DNA from: an uncultured Bacilli bacterium
GTDB taxonomy: Bacteria > Bacillota_I > Bacilli_A > RF39 > UBA660
Length of the DNA: 63,900 bases
Reading direction: 5' to 3'
Assembly: GCA_934096815.1 (NCBI GenBank)
Contig: CAKOMY010000007.1
Coordinates: 1 to 63,900, forward strand
Position 1 is the stretch's first letter. Each line of letters starts with the position of its first letter. Positions 9,224 through 17,163 of the stretch are shown in pieces. The notes beneath the pieces were generated by a model. It saw nothing but the letters and a program-made list of their open reading frames with translations. It made no database searches and was not told where the DNA came from. A program made the position numbers and the translations under genes.

Positions 9224-9356
9224 GTTTTATCACCTGCTTCTTTGTTAATTATAAACTAAAATTAGATTTTTGAATAGTGTGTTTGTTTACTCATAAGTTA
9301 TAATTGAACATAAATTTTGTTTTATTTTTCTAGTGAAATTATTTTAATATGAGGTA

Positions 9357-9437
9357 TTATCACTCTTTTGCACGATTTTTTTACATAATTATCACACTTT
9401 TGCAAGAAATATTTATATATTTATCACACTTTTGTAA
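9357..9437. repeat. Three 17-bp direct repeats at exact 32-bp spacing
   Basis: TTATCACACTTTTGCAA-like repeats begin at 9357, 9389 and 9421. They differ at one or two positions and are separated by unrelated 15-nt spacers. The 32-bp period is about three helical turns, as expected for a phased protein-binding array. They lie between the orphan antitoxin unit and the desulfurase operon. They are too short and too few for a CRISPR. Confidence 0.6.
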
Positions 9438-9445
9438 AATATAAT

Positions 9446-9539
9446 AAAAAACTCTACCATATTTGGTAAAGTTTTAATACATTTTCCTTCGGACTCATTT
9501 ATTACTCGCACCATCCGGAAGCGAGAACATTTACATCTA
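9446..9539 (-). ncRNA. Orphan type III antitoxin-like RNA unit with terminator
   Basis: The minus strand holds one diverged copy of the antitoxin unit. Stem 1 is CTCGC/GCGAG, the loop is TTCCGGATGGT, then comes an A/T-rich linker TAATAAATGAG and a second-stem strand TCCG. This is followed by the same terminator as the main antitoxin (AAAACTTTACCA / TGGTAGAGTTTTTT, 9446-9475). Relative to the main repeats, the loop CCGGG became CCGGA and the partner CCCGG became TCCG, keeping a pair. No toxin gene follows. Confidence 0.65.
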
Positions 9540-9545
9540 CATGAT

Positions 9546-9574
9546 ATTTTATCATGTCTTGATATATTATTCAA
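9546..9574 (-). promoter_or_regulatory. Candidate promoter of the orphan antitoxin unit
   Basis: Minus-strand TTGAAT (9569-9574), 17-nt spacer, TAAAAT (9546-9551). The predicted start near 9539 would give an RNA of about 94 nt ending at the 9446 terminator. A hairpin (ACATGATA/TATCATGT) overlaps it. Readthrough from the toxin gene is the alternative. Confidence 0.45.
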
Positions 9575-9577
9575 TTA

Positions 9578-10054
9578 CTATTTTTTAACATTTTTTTCCT
9601 CTAACATTTGTTGCTTTAATTTATCAACATCGGTAAAAAACACTTTAATTCCTCTATTATGCAATTCCATTACTTCTTTAAAATCTTTATATATTATTTT
9701 TTCTAATTTTTCTGGTACTCTTGCAGGTTTTCCATCCTTAATGTGAACATGATCAATATATTTTTCTAAAGTAGGAAATGTGTTTTGAATTAATATTGCT
9801 GATTCTTCTTCAAATATTTTTTCAATTAAAATAGTATTGCAAAAACCATATTTTTTTATTTTATTATTAACAATTTTTTTATACTTTTCTACTTTTGAAC
9901 TAACTGGGATAAACCATAATATTTTACCATCCTTAACAGTAAAATAAGTTGGTCGTTTTTTTCCTCTTTCATGATTTTGCATTAAGTTTTTGTCATTTAT
10001 TTTATTAAAATATTCGTCTTTTATATGATATAAGTAACCAGTTTTTATTCGCAT
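9578..10054 (-). CDS. Type III toxin, ToxN/AbiQ-like endoribonuclease
   Basis: A 158-residue protein resembling the ToxN/AbiQ/TenpN endoribonuclease family, whose members cut RNA and are held inactive by repeat pseudoknot RNA. Recognisable parts: GYLYHIKDEYFNKI at the N-terminus; KKRPTYFTVKDGKILWFIPVSSK, equivalent to the RPY...YFIPLSS core; then a helical C-terminus (KDFKEVMELHNRGIKV). I chose ATG 10054 because GGAG lies 6 nt upstream; the ATG at 10066 overlaps that site. It sits behind two RNA repeats and a terminator, the classic type III layout. The context makes the call firm; the subfamily is unclear. Confidence 0.82.
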   Translation of the reverse strand: MRIKTGYLYHIKDEYFNKINDKNLMQNHERGKKRPTYFTVKDGKILWFIPVSSKVEKYKKIVNNKIKKYGFCNTILIEKIFEEESAILIQNTFPTLEKYIDHVHIKDGKPARVPEKLEKIIYKDFKEVMELHNRGIKVFFTDVDKLKQQMLEEKNVKK

Positions 10055-10093
10055 TCTTTTCTCCATAGCTATTATTTTAACATAGAAAAAAAT

Positions 10094-10121
10094 AAAACTC
10101 CACCATATTTGGTAAAGTTTT
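10094..10121 (-). terminator. Terminator between antitoxin repeats and toxin gene
   Basis: Minus strand AAAACTTTACCA, AATA loop, TGGTGGAGTTTT, then an A/T-rich tract with seven T. In type III systems such a leaky terminator sets excess antitoxin RNA over toxin mRNA. The same hairpin, nearly identical, recurs at 9446-9475. Confidence 0.85.
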
Positions 10122-10131
10122 AATACATTTT

Positions 10132-10231
10132 CGACCGGGATTATTTATTACTCGCTAGCCACCCGGAAGCGAGAAACATTGCCGACCGGGATTATTTATT
10201 ACTCGCTAGCCACCCGGAAGCGAGAAACATT
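10132..10231 (-). ncRNA. Type III antitoxin RNA: two tandem 51-nt pseudoknot repeats
   Basis: Two identical units start at 10132 and 10183. In each, on the minus strand, CTCGCT and AGCGAG form a 6-bp stem whose loop contains CCGGG. After the A/U-rich linker TAATAAATAAT comes CCCGG, which can pair with the loop: an H-type pseudoknot. Repeats processed into single pseudoknots that bind and inhibit the toxin are the hallmark of type III antitoxins. The primary transcript probably runs from about 10244 to the terminator at 10094. Confidence 0.85.
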
Positions 10232-10240
10232 TACTCTCAA

Positions 10241-10298
10241 ATGCACTTTAAATATACTATTTTATTTGCAAAATGTCAAGGTGCATATTAAGTATATT
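10241..10298 (-). promoter_or_regulatory. Consensus promoter of the type III locus with flanking direct repeats
   Basis: Minus-strand TTGACA (10274-10279), 17-nt spacer, TATATT (10251-10256), close to the sigma-A consensus and fitting strong antitoxin transcription. Two related 18-bp boxes, ATGCACTTTAAATATACT (10241) and GTGCATATTAAGTATATT (10281), lie exactly 40 bp apart and overlap the promoter, so they may be an operator. Confidence 0.75.
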
Positions 10299-10326
10299 CT
10301 ATATTATTATATGTAAATAGATATTG

Positions 10327-10998
10327 TTAATTCAACTTTTTAACTAATTTTTTTATGTCTTTATGAATATCTTCAATGCTTTTCATTTCGTTATTTTCGG
10401 CACAATTAATGATATTCCATGATAAGTAATCGGCTACAAATACAGCGTTTTCATAAATCTTTTTCATTAGTTCTAAGTCTTTTTCAAAGACATCATTTTC
10501 GATTCCATCATTTTGTTTTCTAGCTAAACGCATTTTAGTTACGATTTCAAATGGTGCAAATAAGAATATTACTGCATCTGGTTTTTGAATACCTAGTTTG
10601 TTATATTCAAAGTCAGTTATATAATCTAAAAATTTTTTTCTTTCATCTATATCTTCAATTGTTGCTGATTGATAAATTAAACTTGAAGTAGTATATCTAT
10701 CTAATAAAATTATTTTTCCTTGTTCATATTCTGGCTTTAGGGAAGTCTGCCAAGTTATAGCTCTATCTACAGCATATAAACTATTAACTAAATAAGGGGA
10801 TATATCTTTAGGACTACCTAATTCACCTCTTAAGAATTTTTCAACTGGTGCTGCTTCCACAGTACCGTAAGATGGAAAATGATGTCTACAAACTTCGTAG
10901 TTATCCTCTAATAAACTCTTATAAAGTAATTCATATTGAGTAGATTTTCCAATACCATCACAAGCACCTTCTACTACTATTAATTTTCCTTTATTCAT
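10327..10998 (-). CDS. tmk: Thymidylate kinase
   Basis: Phosphorylates dTMP to dTDP. The P-loop is VVEGACDGIGKST, the DR(Y/H) motif is LLDRYTTSSLIYQ, and YAVDRAITWQ matches the family's YAADR segment. At 223 residues it is standard length. The overall text (FPSYGTVEAAPVEKFL, FEYNKLGIQKPD) resembles the longer eukaryote-like bacterial subgroup more than Bacillus Tmk. Downstream of queA, and in the same strand block as folA and thyA, so the dTTP pathway genes are clustered. Confidence 0.92.
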   Translation of the reverse strand: MNKGKLIVVEGACDGIGKSTQYELLYKSLLEDNYEVCRHHFPSYGTVEAAPVEKFLRGELGSPKDISPYLVNSLYAVDRAITWQTSLKPEYEQGKIILLDRYTTSSLIYQSATIEDIDERKKFLDYITDFEYNKLGIQKPDAVIFLFAPFEIVTKMRLARKQNDGIENDVFEKDLELMKKIYENAVFVADYLSWNIINCAENNEMKSIEDIHKDIKKLVKKLN

Positions 10999-11007
10999 AA
11001 ATCTCCT

Positions 11008-12033
11008 TTATTTAATATACATTGCATCGCCAAATGAGAAGAAACGATATTTTTCTTGGACTGCAATATTATAAGCATTTAAAATATTTTCTTTAGTTGA
11101 TAATGCGGATACTAACATAATTAATGTACTTTTTGGTAAATGAAAGTTAGTTATTAAATGATCAATTGCTTTAAATTTGAAACCATGATAAATAAAGATA
11201 TTAGTTGATGAAACTTCAGGAGTAAATTTATCATGTCTAGATAAATTGGTTTCTAAAGTTCTAACACTGGTTGTACCAACAGCAATTATATCATGCCCAC
11301 TTTCTTTAACTTTATTTAAAGTATCAGCGGCTTCTTTGCTAATAACATAATGTTCAGTATGCATAACATGTTTAGTTACATCCTCTACGTTAACTGGTCT
11401 AAAAGTACCAAGTCCAACATGAAGGGTTATCCTTACAATATGTACTCCTTTATCCTCTATTTGTTTTAATAACTCAGGGGTAAAATGAAGTCCGGCAGTT
11501 GGAGCGGCAGCAGATCCATAATCTTTAGCATAAACTGTTTGATATCTACTTTGATTTTCTAGTTTTTCGTGAATGTATGGTGGAAGAGGCATTGTTCCTA
11601 GTTTTTCTAATAATTCAAGTAAAATTCCTTCGTATATTAGTTTAACAAGAGTTATTCCTTCTTCTTTGATTTCTAATACTTTTGCTTTTAATACCCCATC
11701 CCCAAATGAGATAACGGTTCCTTCTTTTAATCTTTTTTGGGGTTTAGCTAAACATTCCCAAACGTCTAACCCATGATCATTTAAAAGTAGTAATTCTATA
11801 ACTGCTCCAGTTTCTTCTTTAATACCAATAATTCTTGCTGGTATTACTTTAGAATCATTAATTACTAAAGCATCTCCCTGATTTAAATAATCAATTATAT
11901 TATAAAAATGTTTATGCTCTATTTCTCCTGTTTTTTTATCCATAACCATTAATCTTGATGATGAACGATCTTTAAGGGGAGTTTGAGCAATAAGTTCTTC
12001 TGGTAAATTATAATCAAAATCATCTGTTTTCAT
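11008..12033 (-). CDS. queA: S-adenosylmethionine:tRNA ribosyltransferase-isomerase QueA
   Basis: Transfers and isomerises the ribose of SAM onto preQ1-modified tRNA to make epoxyqueuosine. The 341 residues have YNLPEELIAQTPL, RSSSRLMV, GSAAAPTAGLHFT, THVGLGTFRPV-like text (TLHVGLGTFRPV) and TNFHLPKSTLIMLVSA, all diagnostic. Separated by 9 nt from tmk and 4 nt from folA. A probable queuosine-precursor transporter at 46662 may complement it; no tgt or preQ1 biosynthesis gene is seen. Confidence 0.96.
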   Translation of the reverse strand: MKTDDFDYNLPEELIAQTPLKDRSSSRLMVMDKKTGEIEHKHFYNIIDYLNQGDALVINDSKVIPARIIGIKEETGAVIELLLLNDHGLDVWECLAKPQKRLKEGTVISFGDGVLKAKVLEIKEEGITLVKLIYEGILLELLEKLGTMPLPPYIHEKLENQSRYQTVYAKDYGSAAAPTAGLHFTPELLKQIEDKGVHIVRITLHVGLGTFRPVNVEDVTKHVMHTEHYVISKEAADTLNKVKESGHDIIAVGTTSVRTLETNLSRHDKFTPEVSSTNIFIYHGFKFKAIDHLITNFHLPKSTLIMLVSALSTKENILNAYNIAVQEKYRFFSFGDAMYIK

Positions 12034-12037
12034 TTTT

Positions 12038-12517
12038 TTACACCTTTTTTCTATATAAACACATTTGATATTTTATACCTTTTTCTTCATTTGTTGCAAG
12101 TATTTCTTTATTAAAATTATTTTTCTCAAAATTAGGAAAATAAACATCAGCTAAGGACTCGGCATCTATTTCGGTCAAATAAATATTCTCTACATACGGT
12201 AAAAATTCTTCATATATTTTAGCACCACCAATTATAAAAATATCTTCTTCACTATTTTCAATATAAGTTATTGCATCTTTAATTGAATTAAGTATGGTTG
12301 CTCCACTTGCTTTATAATTTGGATTACTAGTAATAATTATATTTTTACGATTAGGTAATATATTTGGTAAGCTTTCAAAACATTTTCTTCCCATAATTAC
12401 TGTTTTCCCGGTTGTTATTGTTTTAAAAAATTTCATATCACCTGACAAATGCCATATTAAGTTATTATTTAGACCTAGTTCGTTATTTTTTCCGATAGCG
12501 GCTATAATTGATAGCAT
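12038..12517 (-). CDS. folA: Dihydrofolate reductase
   Basis: Reduces dihydrofolate to tetrahydrofolate with NADPH. The 159 residues begin LSIIAAIGKNNELGLNNNLIWHL, with the acidic active-site residue in SGDMKFFK. The family's VIMGRKCFESLPN and FIIGGAKIYEEFLP follow. It directly follows thyA (2 nt gap), the usual pairing because ThyA generates dihydrofolate. Confidence 0.96.
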   Translation of the reverse strand: MLSIIAAIGKNNELGLNNNLIWHLSGDMKFFKTITTGKTVIMGRKCFESLPNILPNRKNIIITSNPNYKASGATILNSIKDAITYIENSEEDIFIIGGAKIYEEFLPYVENIYLTEIDAESLADVYFPNFEKNNFNKEILATNEEKGIKYQMCLYRKKV

Positions 12518-12519
12518 AG

Positions 12520-13686
12520 TTACTGAGCTACGGGCATTTTAATTTTGCCCATATGTTTATAATTAAGTATTTTGGATGTTTTCAATTCTTTTGAATTATC
12601 AAAATCTTTAAATTCTTGAATATTTGAATCTAAATATAATTGTGGAGCTGTATTATCTAGTATGATATCTATGATTTTTAATGTACTATCTAAAATATCA
12701 TAATCAGGATCTTCTTCAGGCATTTTGGCTATTTTTAATTGTAATTCTTTTTGTAGTTTTAAGAGATTTTCTATTCTATCATTTTTTAATTCTTCATATG
12801 TTTCATATCTTTTAATTTGAGTTTCTACCTGATTTATAAGATTTTTATAGATATGAGCATCAGTTATTACATATCTTAAGTTACCTGGAGTGAAACCCGT
12901 AATTTGAGCAATCATATTTAAAAGAACGGCATATTGAGTTACATTAAATGGTAAACCAACCGCTGTATCACAACTTCTTTGATTTATAGTAACATTTAAT
13001 TTGTTGTTAGTAACATCCCATATGTTCTCAAATACACATGGTGGTAAAACTGCTTCTCGCATTACTTCAAGTTGAAATAAATTATTTAATTTTCTTCGAT
13101 CATTAGGATTATTTCTTAATTTTGTAATTGTATTTTCCATCATTCCATAACGATTATTTACATAACCATATGCTTTTCCAATAGTTCCAGCTAGTTCTTT
13201 TCCATAGAATTTTGCGGCTATTATATTTTTTCCTGGAATTAAGCTTTTTGCGGTTAAAACATTACCTGATTCATCAATTTTGGCTTTGAATTTGTGTCTA
13301 TCCCCAAATGGATCATCTATGGGAACACTTAATGGGTCTATAACTATAACTTCCTTATTGGGATTATAAATTGATTTTGGATTTGGATCATAAATACGAT
13401 AAATTCCATCGTCATCGATGCACCATTCGTCCCAAATTTTTACTCCTCTATCGTGCAAATCTTGAATTTTATTAGAACCCATTTGCCATATCCAAAGTAT
13501 TTCAATTATTGCACTTTTCCAGGCTACATATTTTGATTGCAATATTGGAAATTCATCTTGCATATCAAAGTTAAATTCATAATTTGGTATTTTTATGGTA
13601 TTTATGCCAGTTCTATTTTCAACTTCTACCCCTTCTGTTAATATTTTTTTACATAATTTTAGGTATTCTACATCCCATTTTGACAT
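12520..13686 (-). CDS. thyA: Thymidylate synthase ThyA, long variant
   Basis: Methylates dUMP using methylene-tetrahydrofolate. The catalytic Cys217 is in LPPCVFENIWDV; NQRSCDTAVGLPFNVTQYA and YVITDAHIYKN carry the dUMP-binding residues. The usual His after PPC is Val, and the family's N-H in the last motif reads IYKNL. The protein is 388 residues against about 265-315 for typical ThyA. The extra length comes from an insertion around residues 90-160 and a helical insertion (TYEELKNDRIENLLKLQ). Fold and dUMP motifs are clear; activity is likely but not certain. Confidence 0.88.
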   Translation of the reverse strand: MSKWDVEYLKLCKKILTEGVEVENRTGINTIKIPNYEFNFDMQDEFPILQSKYVAWKSAIIEILWIWQMGSNKIQDLHDRGVKIWDEWCIDDDGIYRIYDPNPKSIYNPNKEVIVIDPLSVPIDDPFGDRHKFKAKIDESGNVLTAKSLIPGKNIIAAKFYGKELAGTIGKAYGYVNNRYGMMENTITKLRNNPNDRRKLNNLFQLEVMREAVLPPCVFENIWDVTNNKLNVTINQRSCDTAVGLPFNVTQYAVLLNMIAQITGFTPGNLRYVITDAHIYKNLINQVETQIKRYETYEELKNDRIENLLKLQKELQLKIAKMPEEDPDYDILDSTLKIIDIILDNTAPQLYLDSNIQEFKDFDNSKELKTSKILNYKHMGKIKMPVAQ

Positions 13687-13688
13687 AT

Positions 13689-14645
13689 TTATCTCTCCTT
13701 TAATATTTTATTTATTTTTTTACCTAGTAAATAGAAATCATTTGGAGTATATCCTTTAAATGTCATATTACTAGTGTTTAAGATTATCCCTAAGTTATTC
13801 TCTTTAACTATAATATCATTTTTAAGAAGTAAATTAAAGGCATCTTTACACTTAATTTGATAATTTATTTCAGTATTTATAATTAATAAGTTATTATCAG
13901 TTCCTAGGCTTAATAATAAAATATTATCTTCTTCTAATGATTTTTGTATTTCTTTTGTATTAATCAAACAGTTATTTATAAGTTCTTTATATTCATCTGT
14001 GGTTACATTTAATAATGTATTTAGTGTGTTAATGGTATCAATTATAGATAAATCATATATTAATTCTTCATTTGATAAAAGAATAGTTTTATTTGGTCCT
14101 TGCACTTGTTTATTTAAAGAACAGATTATATAGTCAGCATATTCAAATGGTGATGGAACTTTGTTAGTTAAAATTAAACCGGATATATTTGATATATCAA
14201 CAATTAGTTTAGCACTTATTAAGTTTGCTATTTCTTTTATTTTTTTATAGTCAATAAATCTTGTATAGTATGTTGAACCGACAAATATATATTTTGGATT
14301 TTTAGATATAATTAATTTTTGTAATTTTTCATAGTCTATTAAACCTCTGTCAGGGGATACTATATAATCATCATTATTTGAATAGTTTAGATAAAATATA
14401 TTTTGGTTTAGAAAATCTTTTTCATTATAATTTTTAATATATTTATATTTAAATAAAATGTTAATGGTATATTTTAGTAAATCTTCAATATCTTGGTATG
14501 GTTTATTTTTAATATTTAAATAGATATTTTGGTTTAAATCTTTTAAATTATCCTTAGTTAAATAAGCATTAACACAAGCTAAATCAACTACTTTATCTTG
14601 ATATTTTTCGTATTCTTTTATTAGTTTACTTAATCTTCGATTCAA
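13689..14645 (-). CDS. Degenerate serine hydroxymethyltransferase-like protein
   Basis: A 318-residue relative of SHMT (normally about 415). The central part aligns well: GLIDYEKLQKLI, AKLIVDISNISGL (SHMT: VDMAHIAGL, His replaced by Asn153), PSPFEYADYI, and SLNKQVQGPNKTILLSNEE (SHMT: TTHKTLRGPRGG, lysine kept at 179). The N-terminal third is heavily cut: no YYGG block, no SGSQAN phosphate-binding loop, no AHGGHLTHG. It ends 3 nt before thyA, so it sits where a one-carbon enzyme would be expected. I infer it is not a normal SHMT; it may be a binding or regulatory relic, or a decaying gene still in frame. Confidence 0.7.
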   Translation of the reverse strand: MNRRLSKLIKEYEKYQDKVVDLACVNAYLTKDNLKDLNQNIYLNIKNKPYQDIEDLLKYTINILFKYKYIKNYNEKDFLNQNIFYLNYSNNDDYIVSPDRGLIDYEKLQKLIISKNPKYIFVGSTYYTRFIDYKKIKEIANLISAKLIVDISNISGLILTNKVPSPFEYADYIICSLNKQVQGPNKTILLSNEELIYDLSIIDTINTLNTLLNVTTDEYKELINNCLINTKEIQKSLEEDNILLLSLGTDNNLLIINTEINYQIKCKDAFNLLLKNDIIVKENNLGIILNTSNMTFKGYTPNDFYLLGKKINKILKER

Positions 14646-14673
14646 TTTATTTCACTCCTTTTTTATACAATAA

Positions 14674-14707
14674 AAACATATTAAGTGTTTTACCACGCAA
14701 TATGTTT
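14674..14707 (-). terminator. Terminator after the 213-residue membrane protein gene
   Basis: AAACATATT (14699-14707 on the minus strand) pairs with AATATGTTT (14674-14682), followed by TTTATTG. It separates the ruvAB-side transcript from the SHMT-like/thyA operon. Confidence 0.65.
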
Positions 14708-14709
14708 AA

Positions 14710-15351
14710 TTAATAAATTATTCCGCCCCACTCAACTGCTGTAAATCCTTTTCTTTCAAAGTGTGATAGTTCTTGTTCTTTTATTTCTATTTTATGATTT
14801 ACTTTTTTTACATGCATTCTGATTCTTAATAAACTATCTGGTTTAGGATTTATAATTAATTCATTTTCTTTTTGTAAACTTTCGGTTGTTTCAAAATACA
14901 CTAATGATTTTTTATTTTGTTCTAGTATTGGTAGCCAGTACATTATAAATTCATTTCTTTCTTTATCATTTAGTCCAAGTATACTTAGTTTTTCTTCTAA
15001 AAAAACAATTGCATTATCTTTTTCTACATAGAATCCTTCTTCAAAATTGTATTTATTTGTACTTATTTCTTCCCAATATAAAGCATAGTAATATTTCCCA
15101 TTTTTATCATACATATCTCCACTTGGTAATACTTTTACGTTCCAAGAATCTATATATTTTGGATAAGTTGTTGTAAGCATTCCTGGTTTTGCAAATGTTA
15201 CTTCAACATTTGTTTCAGTTTTTGGGTATAGATATAATACTGGTTTTCTTTTAATATTAGTAGAAACTAATCCCATTAATAGAAAAATTATATCTGCAAA
15301 AATACATATCGTTATAATATCTTTATATTTTTTTATTTTATTATTCTTCAT
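14710..15351 (-). CDS. Membrane-anchored extracellular protein with KPVLYLYP domain
   Basis: 213 residues: one N-terminal membrane segment (about 14-31), then an outside domain. This begins RKPVLYLYPKTETNVEVTF and continues TYPKYIDSWNVKVLPSGD and YYYALYWEEIS. This KPVxYLYP...PKY..W.V...YxYLYWE pattern recurs in a widespread uncharacterised extracytoplasmic family of bacteria and archaea. The fold is probably beta-rich. No catalytic residues are evident. Its start overlaps the end of the Cys-rich protein gene by 4 nt, so the two are translationally coupled. Confidence 0.6.
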   Translation of the reverse strand: MKNNKIKKYKDIITICIFADIIFLLMGLVSTNIKRKPVLYLYPKTETNVEVTFAKPGMLTTTYPKYIDSWNVKVLPSGDMYDKNGKYYYALYWEEISTNKYNFEEGFYVEKDNAIVFLEEKLSILGLNDKERNEFIMYWLPILEQNKKSLVYFETTESLQKENELIINPKPDSLLRIRMHVKKVNHKIEIKEQELSHFERKGFTAVEWGGIIY

Positions 15352-15590
15352 TTAGCTTTCTCCATATCGCAAGGACATTTTAATCCAGTTTCTATTTTTC
15401 CGTCATCACTTAAATAACTACAGCTAGCAGTTCCATTTTCACAAGTTGAGCAATTAAATTTATTTGCACAATGACTTTGTGGAGTGATACATCCATTATT
15501 AGACATTTTCGAAAATGTTCTAATGCCTATTATAAAAGTTATAATAATATTGATAATCATAAATATTAAATATTTCTTTTCTTCATTCAT
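15348..15590 (-). CDS. Small membrane protein with Cys-rich outer tail
   Basis: 80 residues: a membrane helix (about 8-25), then a hydrophilic tail with eight Cys (GCITPQSHCANKFNCSTCENGTASCSY...CPCDMEK). I do not recognise the family. The spacing could suit disulfides outside the cell or a small metal site. It overlaps the next gene by 4 nt and follows ruvB by 9 nt. Confidence 0.55.
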   Translation of the reverse strand: MNEEKKYLIFMIINIIITFIIGIRTFSKMSNNGCITPQSHCANKFNCSTCENGTASCSYLSDDGKIETGLKCPCDMEKAK

Positions 15591-15599
15591 TTTTTCTCC

Positions 15600-16601
15600 T
15601 TAATTTAATTCTTTTAAATTATTTAAGTGTTCATAACTCTTTTCAGTTACTACTCTTCCTCTTGGAGTTCTTTTTATAAATCCTTCTTGCATTAGGTAAG
15701 GCTCTACGACATCCTCTATAGTTGATTGTTCTTCACCTATGGCACTAGATATTGTTTCAACGCCAACTGGGCCTCCGTTAAATTTATTGATTATAGCATC
15801 TAGGTATTCGATATCAATGGCATCTAGTCCATACTTATCAACTTTTAATCTTTGAAGTGATGTTCTTGTTGTATCAAGAGTTATTAAACTTTCTCCTTTA
15901 ACACAGGCAAAATCTCTTACTCTTTTAAATAAACGATTGGCAATGCGCGGAGTCTTACGGCTTCTTCTAGCAAGTTCTAAAGCGGCATCATCTTCAATGT
16001 CCATACCCAAAACTCTACTAGTACGTTTAATAATATTTTTTAGTTCTTCCTCAGTATAATAGTTTAATTTAGATACAATGCCAAAACGATCTCTTAATGG
16101 TGCGGAAATATCACCTGCTCTTGTTGTTGCTCCAACTAAAGTAAATGGAGGTAAATCAATTTTAATACTTCTAGTTGAACCTTCCTGTCCAACAACAATA
16201 TCTAGTTCAAAATCTTCCATAGCAGAATATAATATTTCTTCAATAAACTTTGGAATACGATGAATTTCATCGATAAATAGAACATCTCCTGGCTCTAGGT
16301 TAGATAGTACTGCAGCTAAATCGCCACTTTTTTCTAGGGCTGGACCAGTTGTTGTTTTAATATTTGTTCCAAGTTCATTAGCGATAATATGAGCAAGGGT
16401 AGTTTTACCTAGTCCTGGAGGACCATATAATAAAACATGATCTAATGATTCTTTTCTTAGTTTGGCTGCTTCAATAAAGACACGCATGTTTTCTTTAACT
16501 TCAGTTTGTCCTACATATTCATTTAAAGACTGCGGTCTAATATTGTCATCAAATGTATCTTCTTGTAATTCTTCTCCAGTTATAATTCTTTCTTTTTCCA
16601 C
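15600..16601 (-). CDS. ruvB: Holliday junction branch-migration ATPase RuvB
   Basis: Hexameric AAA+ motor that, with RuvA, drives Holliday junction migration in recombinational repair. 333 residues: RPQSLNEYVGQ, Walker A YGPPGLGKTTLAHI, Walker B DEIHR, sensor GATTRAG, arginine finger region APLRDRFG, and the winged-helix C-terminus ending GFIKRTPRGRVV. Pairs with ruvA 13 nt upstream. Confidence 0.97.
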   Translation of the reverse strand: MEKERIITGEELQEDTFDDNIRPQSLNEYVGQTEVKENMRVFIEAAKLRKESLDHVLLYGPPGLGKTTLAHIIANELGTNIKTTTGPALEKSGDLAAVLSNLEPGDVLFIDEIHRIPKFIEEILYSAMEDFELDIVVGQEGSTRSIKIDLPPFTLVGATTRAGDISAPLRDRFGIVSKLNYYTEEELKNIIKRTSRVLGMDIEDDAALELARRSRKTPRIANRLFKRVRDFACVKGESLITLDTTRTSLQRLKVDKYGLDAIDIEYLDAIINKFNGGPVGVETISSAIGEEQSTIEDVVEPYLMQEGFIKRTPRGRVVTEKSYEHLNNLKELN

Positions 16602-16614
16602 TTAATCATCCTCC

Positions 16615-17163
16615 TTATTTTAACATTAATTTTAATGCTTCTTTTATTTGTTCTTCTAATTTTAATTCTTTATTTATTTTAGGTAAAATATGTTTAATGT
16701 CAGCACTCTTATATCCTAAACTTTCTAAAACTTCTACTAATTCATCATCTTCAGTTTTCTCAATTGTAATATTTCCTAATTTGCCTTTCAAATCTAAAAT
16801 CATTTGACGAGCAAGTTTTTCTCCTACTTTAGGAAATTTCTTTAAATATAGGATATTTTCTCTTTCAATTGCATCACTTATTCCGGAAATACTTCCAGTT
16901 GCAAGCATTGGTAATGCGGTTTTAGGGCCTAATCCTTTTACACTAGTTAACTTTAAAAATAATGCTTTTTCTTCTAATGATTTAAATCCATATAATGTAT
17001 TTTCATTTTCACTTATAAATGTATAAGTGTAAATTGTATAATCTTTATCTATTTCATAACTATAGGGATTTGCTACATATATAATATAACCAATTCCATT
17101 ATTATCAATAATTACATAATTACTTTCTATTATTTTTATTGTTCCTTTTATATAACCAAACAT
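16615..17163 (-). CDS. ruvA: Holliday junction protein RuvA
   Basis: Tetrameric junction-binding partner of RuvB. I start it at ATG 17163 (MFGYIKGTI), which has AAGGAGG 7 nt upstream and matches the family N-terminus; an in-frame ATG at 17187 would add 8 alien residues. The oligonucleotide-binding domain, the helix-hairpin-helix motifs (TSVKGLGPKTAL, KKFPKVGEKLARQMI) and a C-terminal helix bundle (LVEVLESLGYKSADI) are all present. 182 residues. Confidence 0.95.
   Translation of the reverse strand: MFGYIKGTIKIIESNYVIIDNNGIGYIIYVANPYSYEIDKDYTIYTYTFISENENTLYGFKSLEEKALFLKLTSVKGLGPKTALPMLATGSISGISDAIERENILYLKKFPKVGEKLARQMILDLKGKLGNITIEKTEDDELVEVLESLGYKSADIKHILPKINKELKLEEQIKEALKLMLK

Noticed and set aside
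9357..9437. Possible CRISPR array (regular repeats and spacers)
   Set aside because: Only three 17-bp repeats with 15-nt spacers and no cas genes; repeat and spacer are too short.
9357..9437. DnaA-box cluster or replication origin
   Set aside because: TTATCACAC does not match TTATCCACA, and no dnaA, dnaN or parAB gene is near.
10132..10231. Tandem repeats as an attenuator of tmk or a simple terminator array
   Set aside because: They are transcribed away from tmk, form pseudoknots not simple hairpins, and precede a ToxN-like gene.
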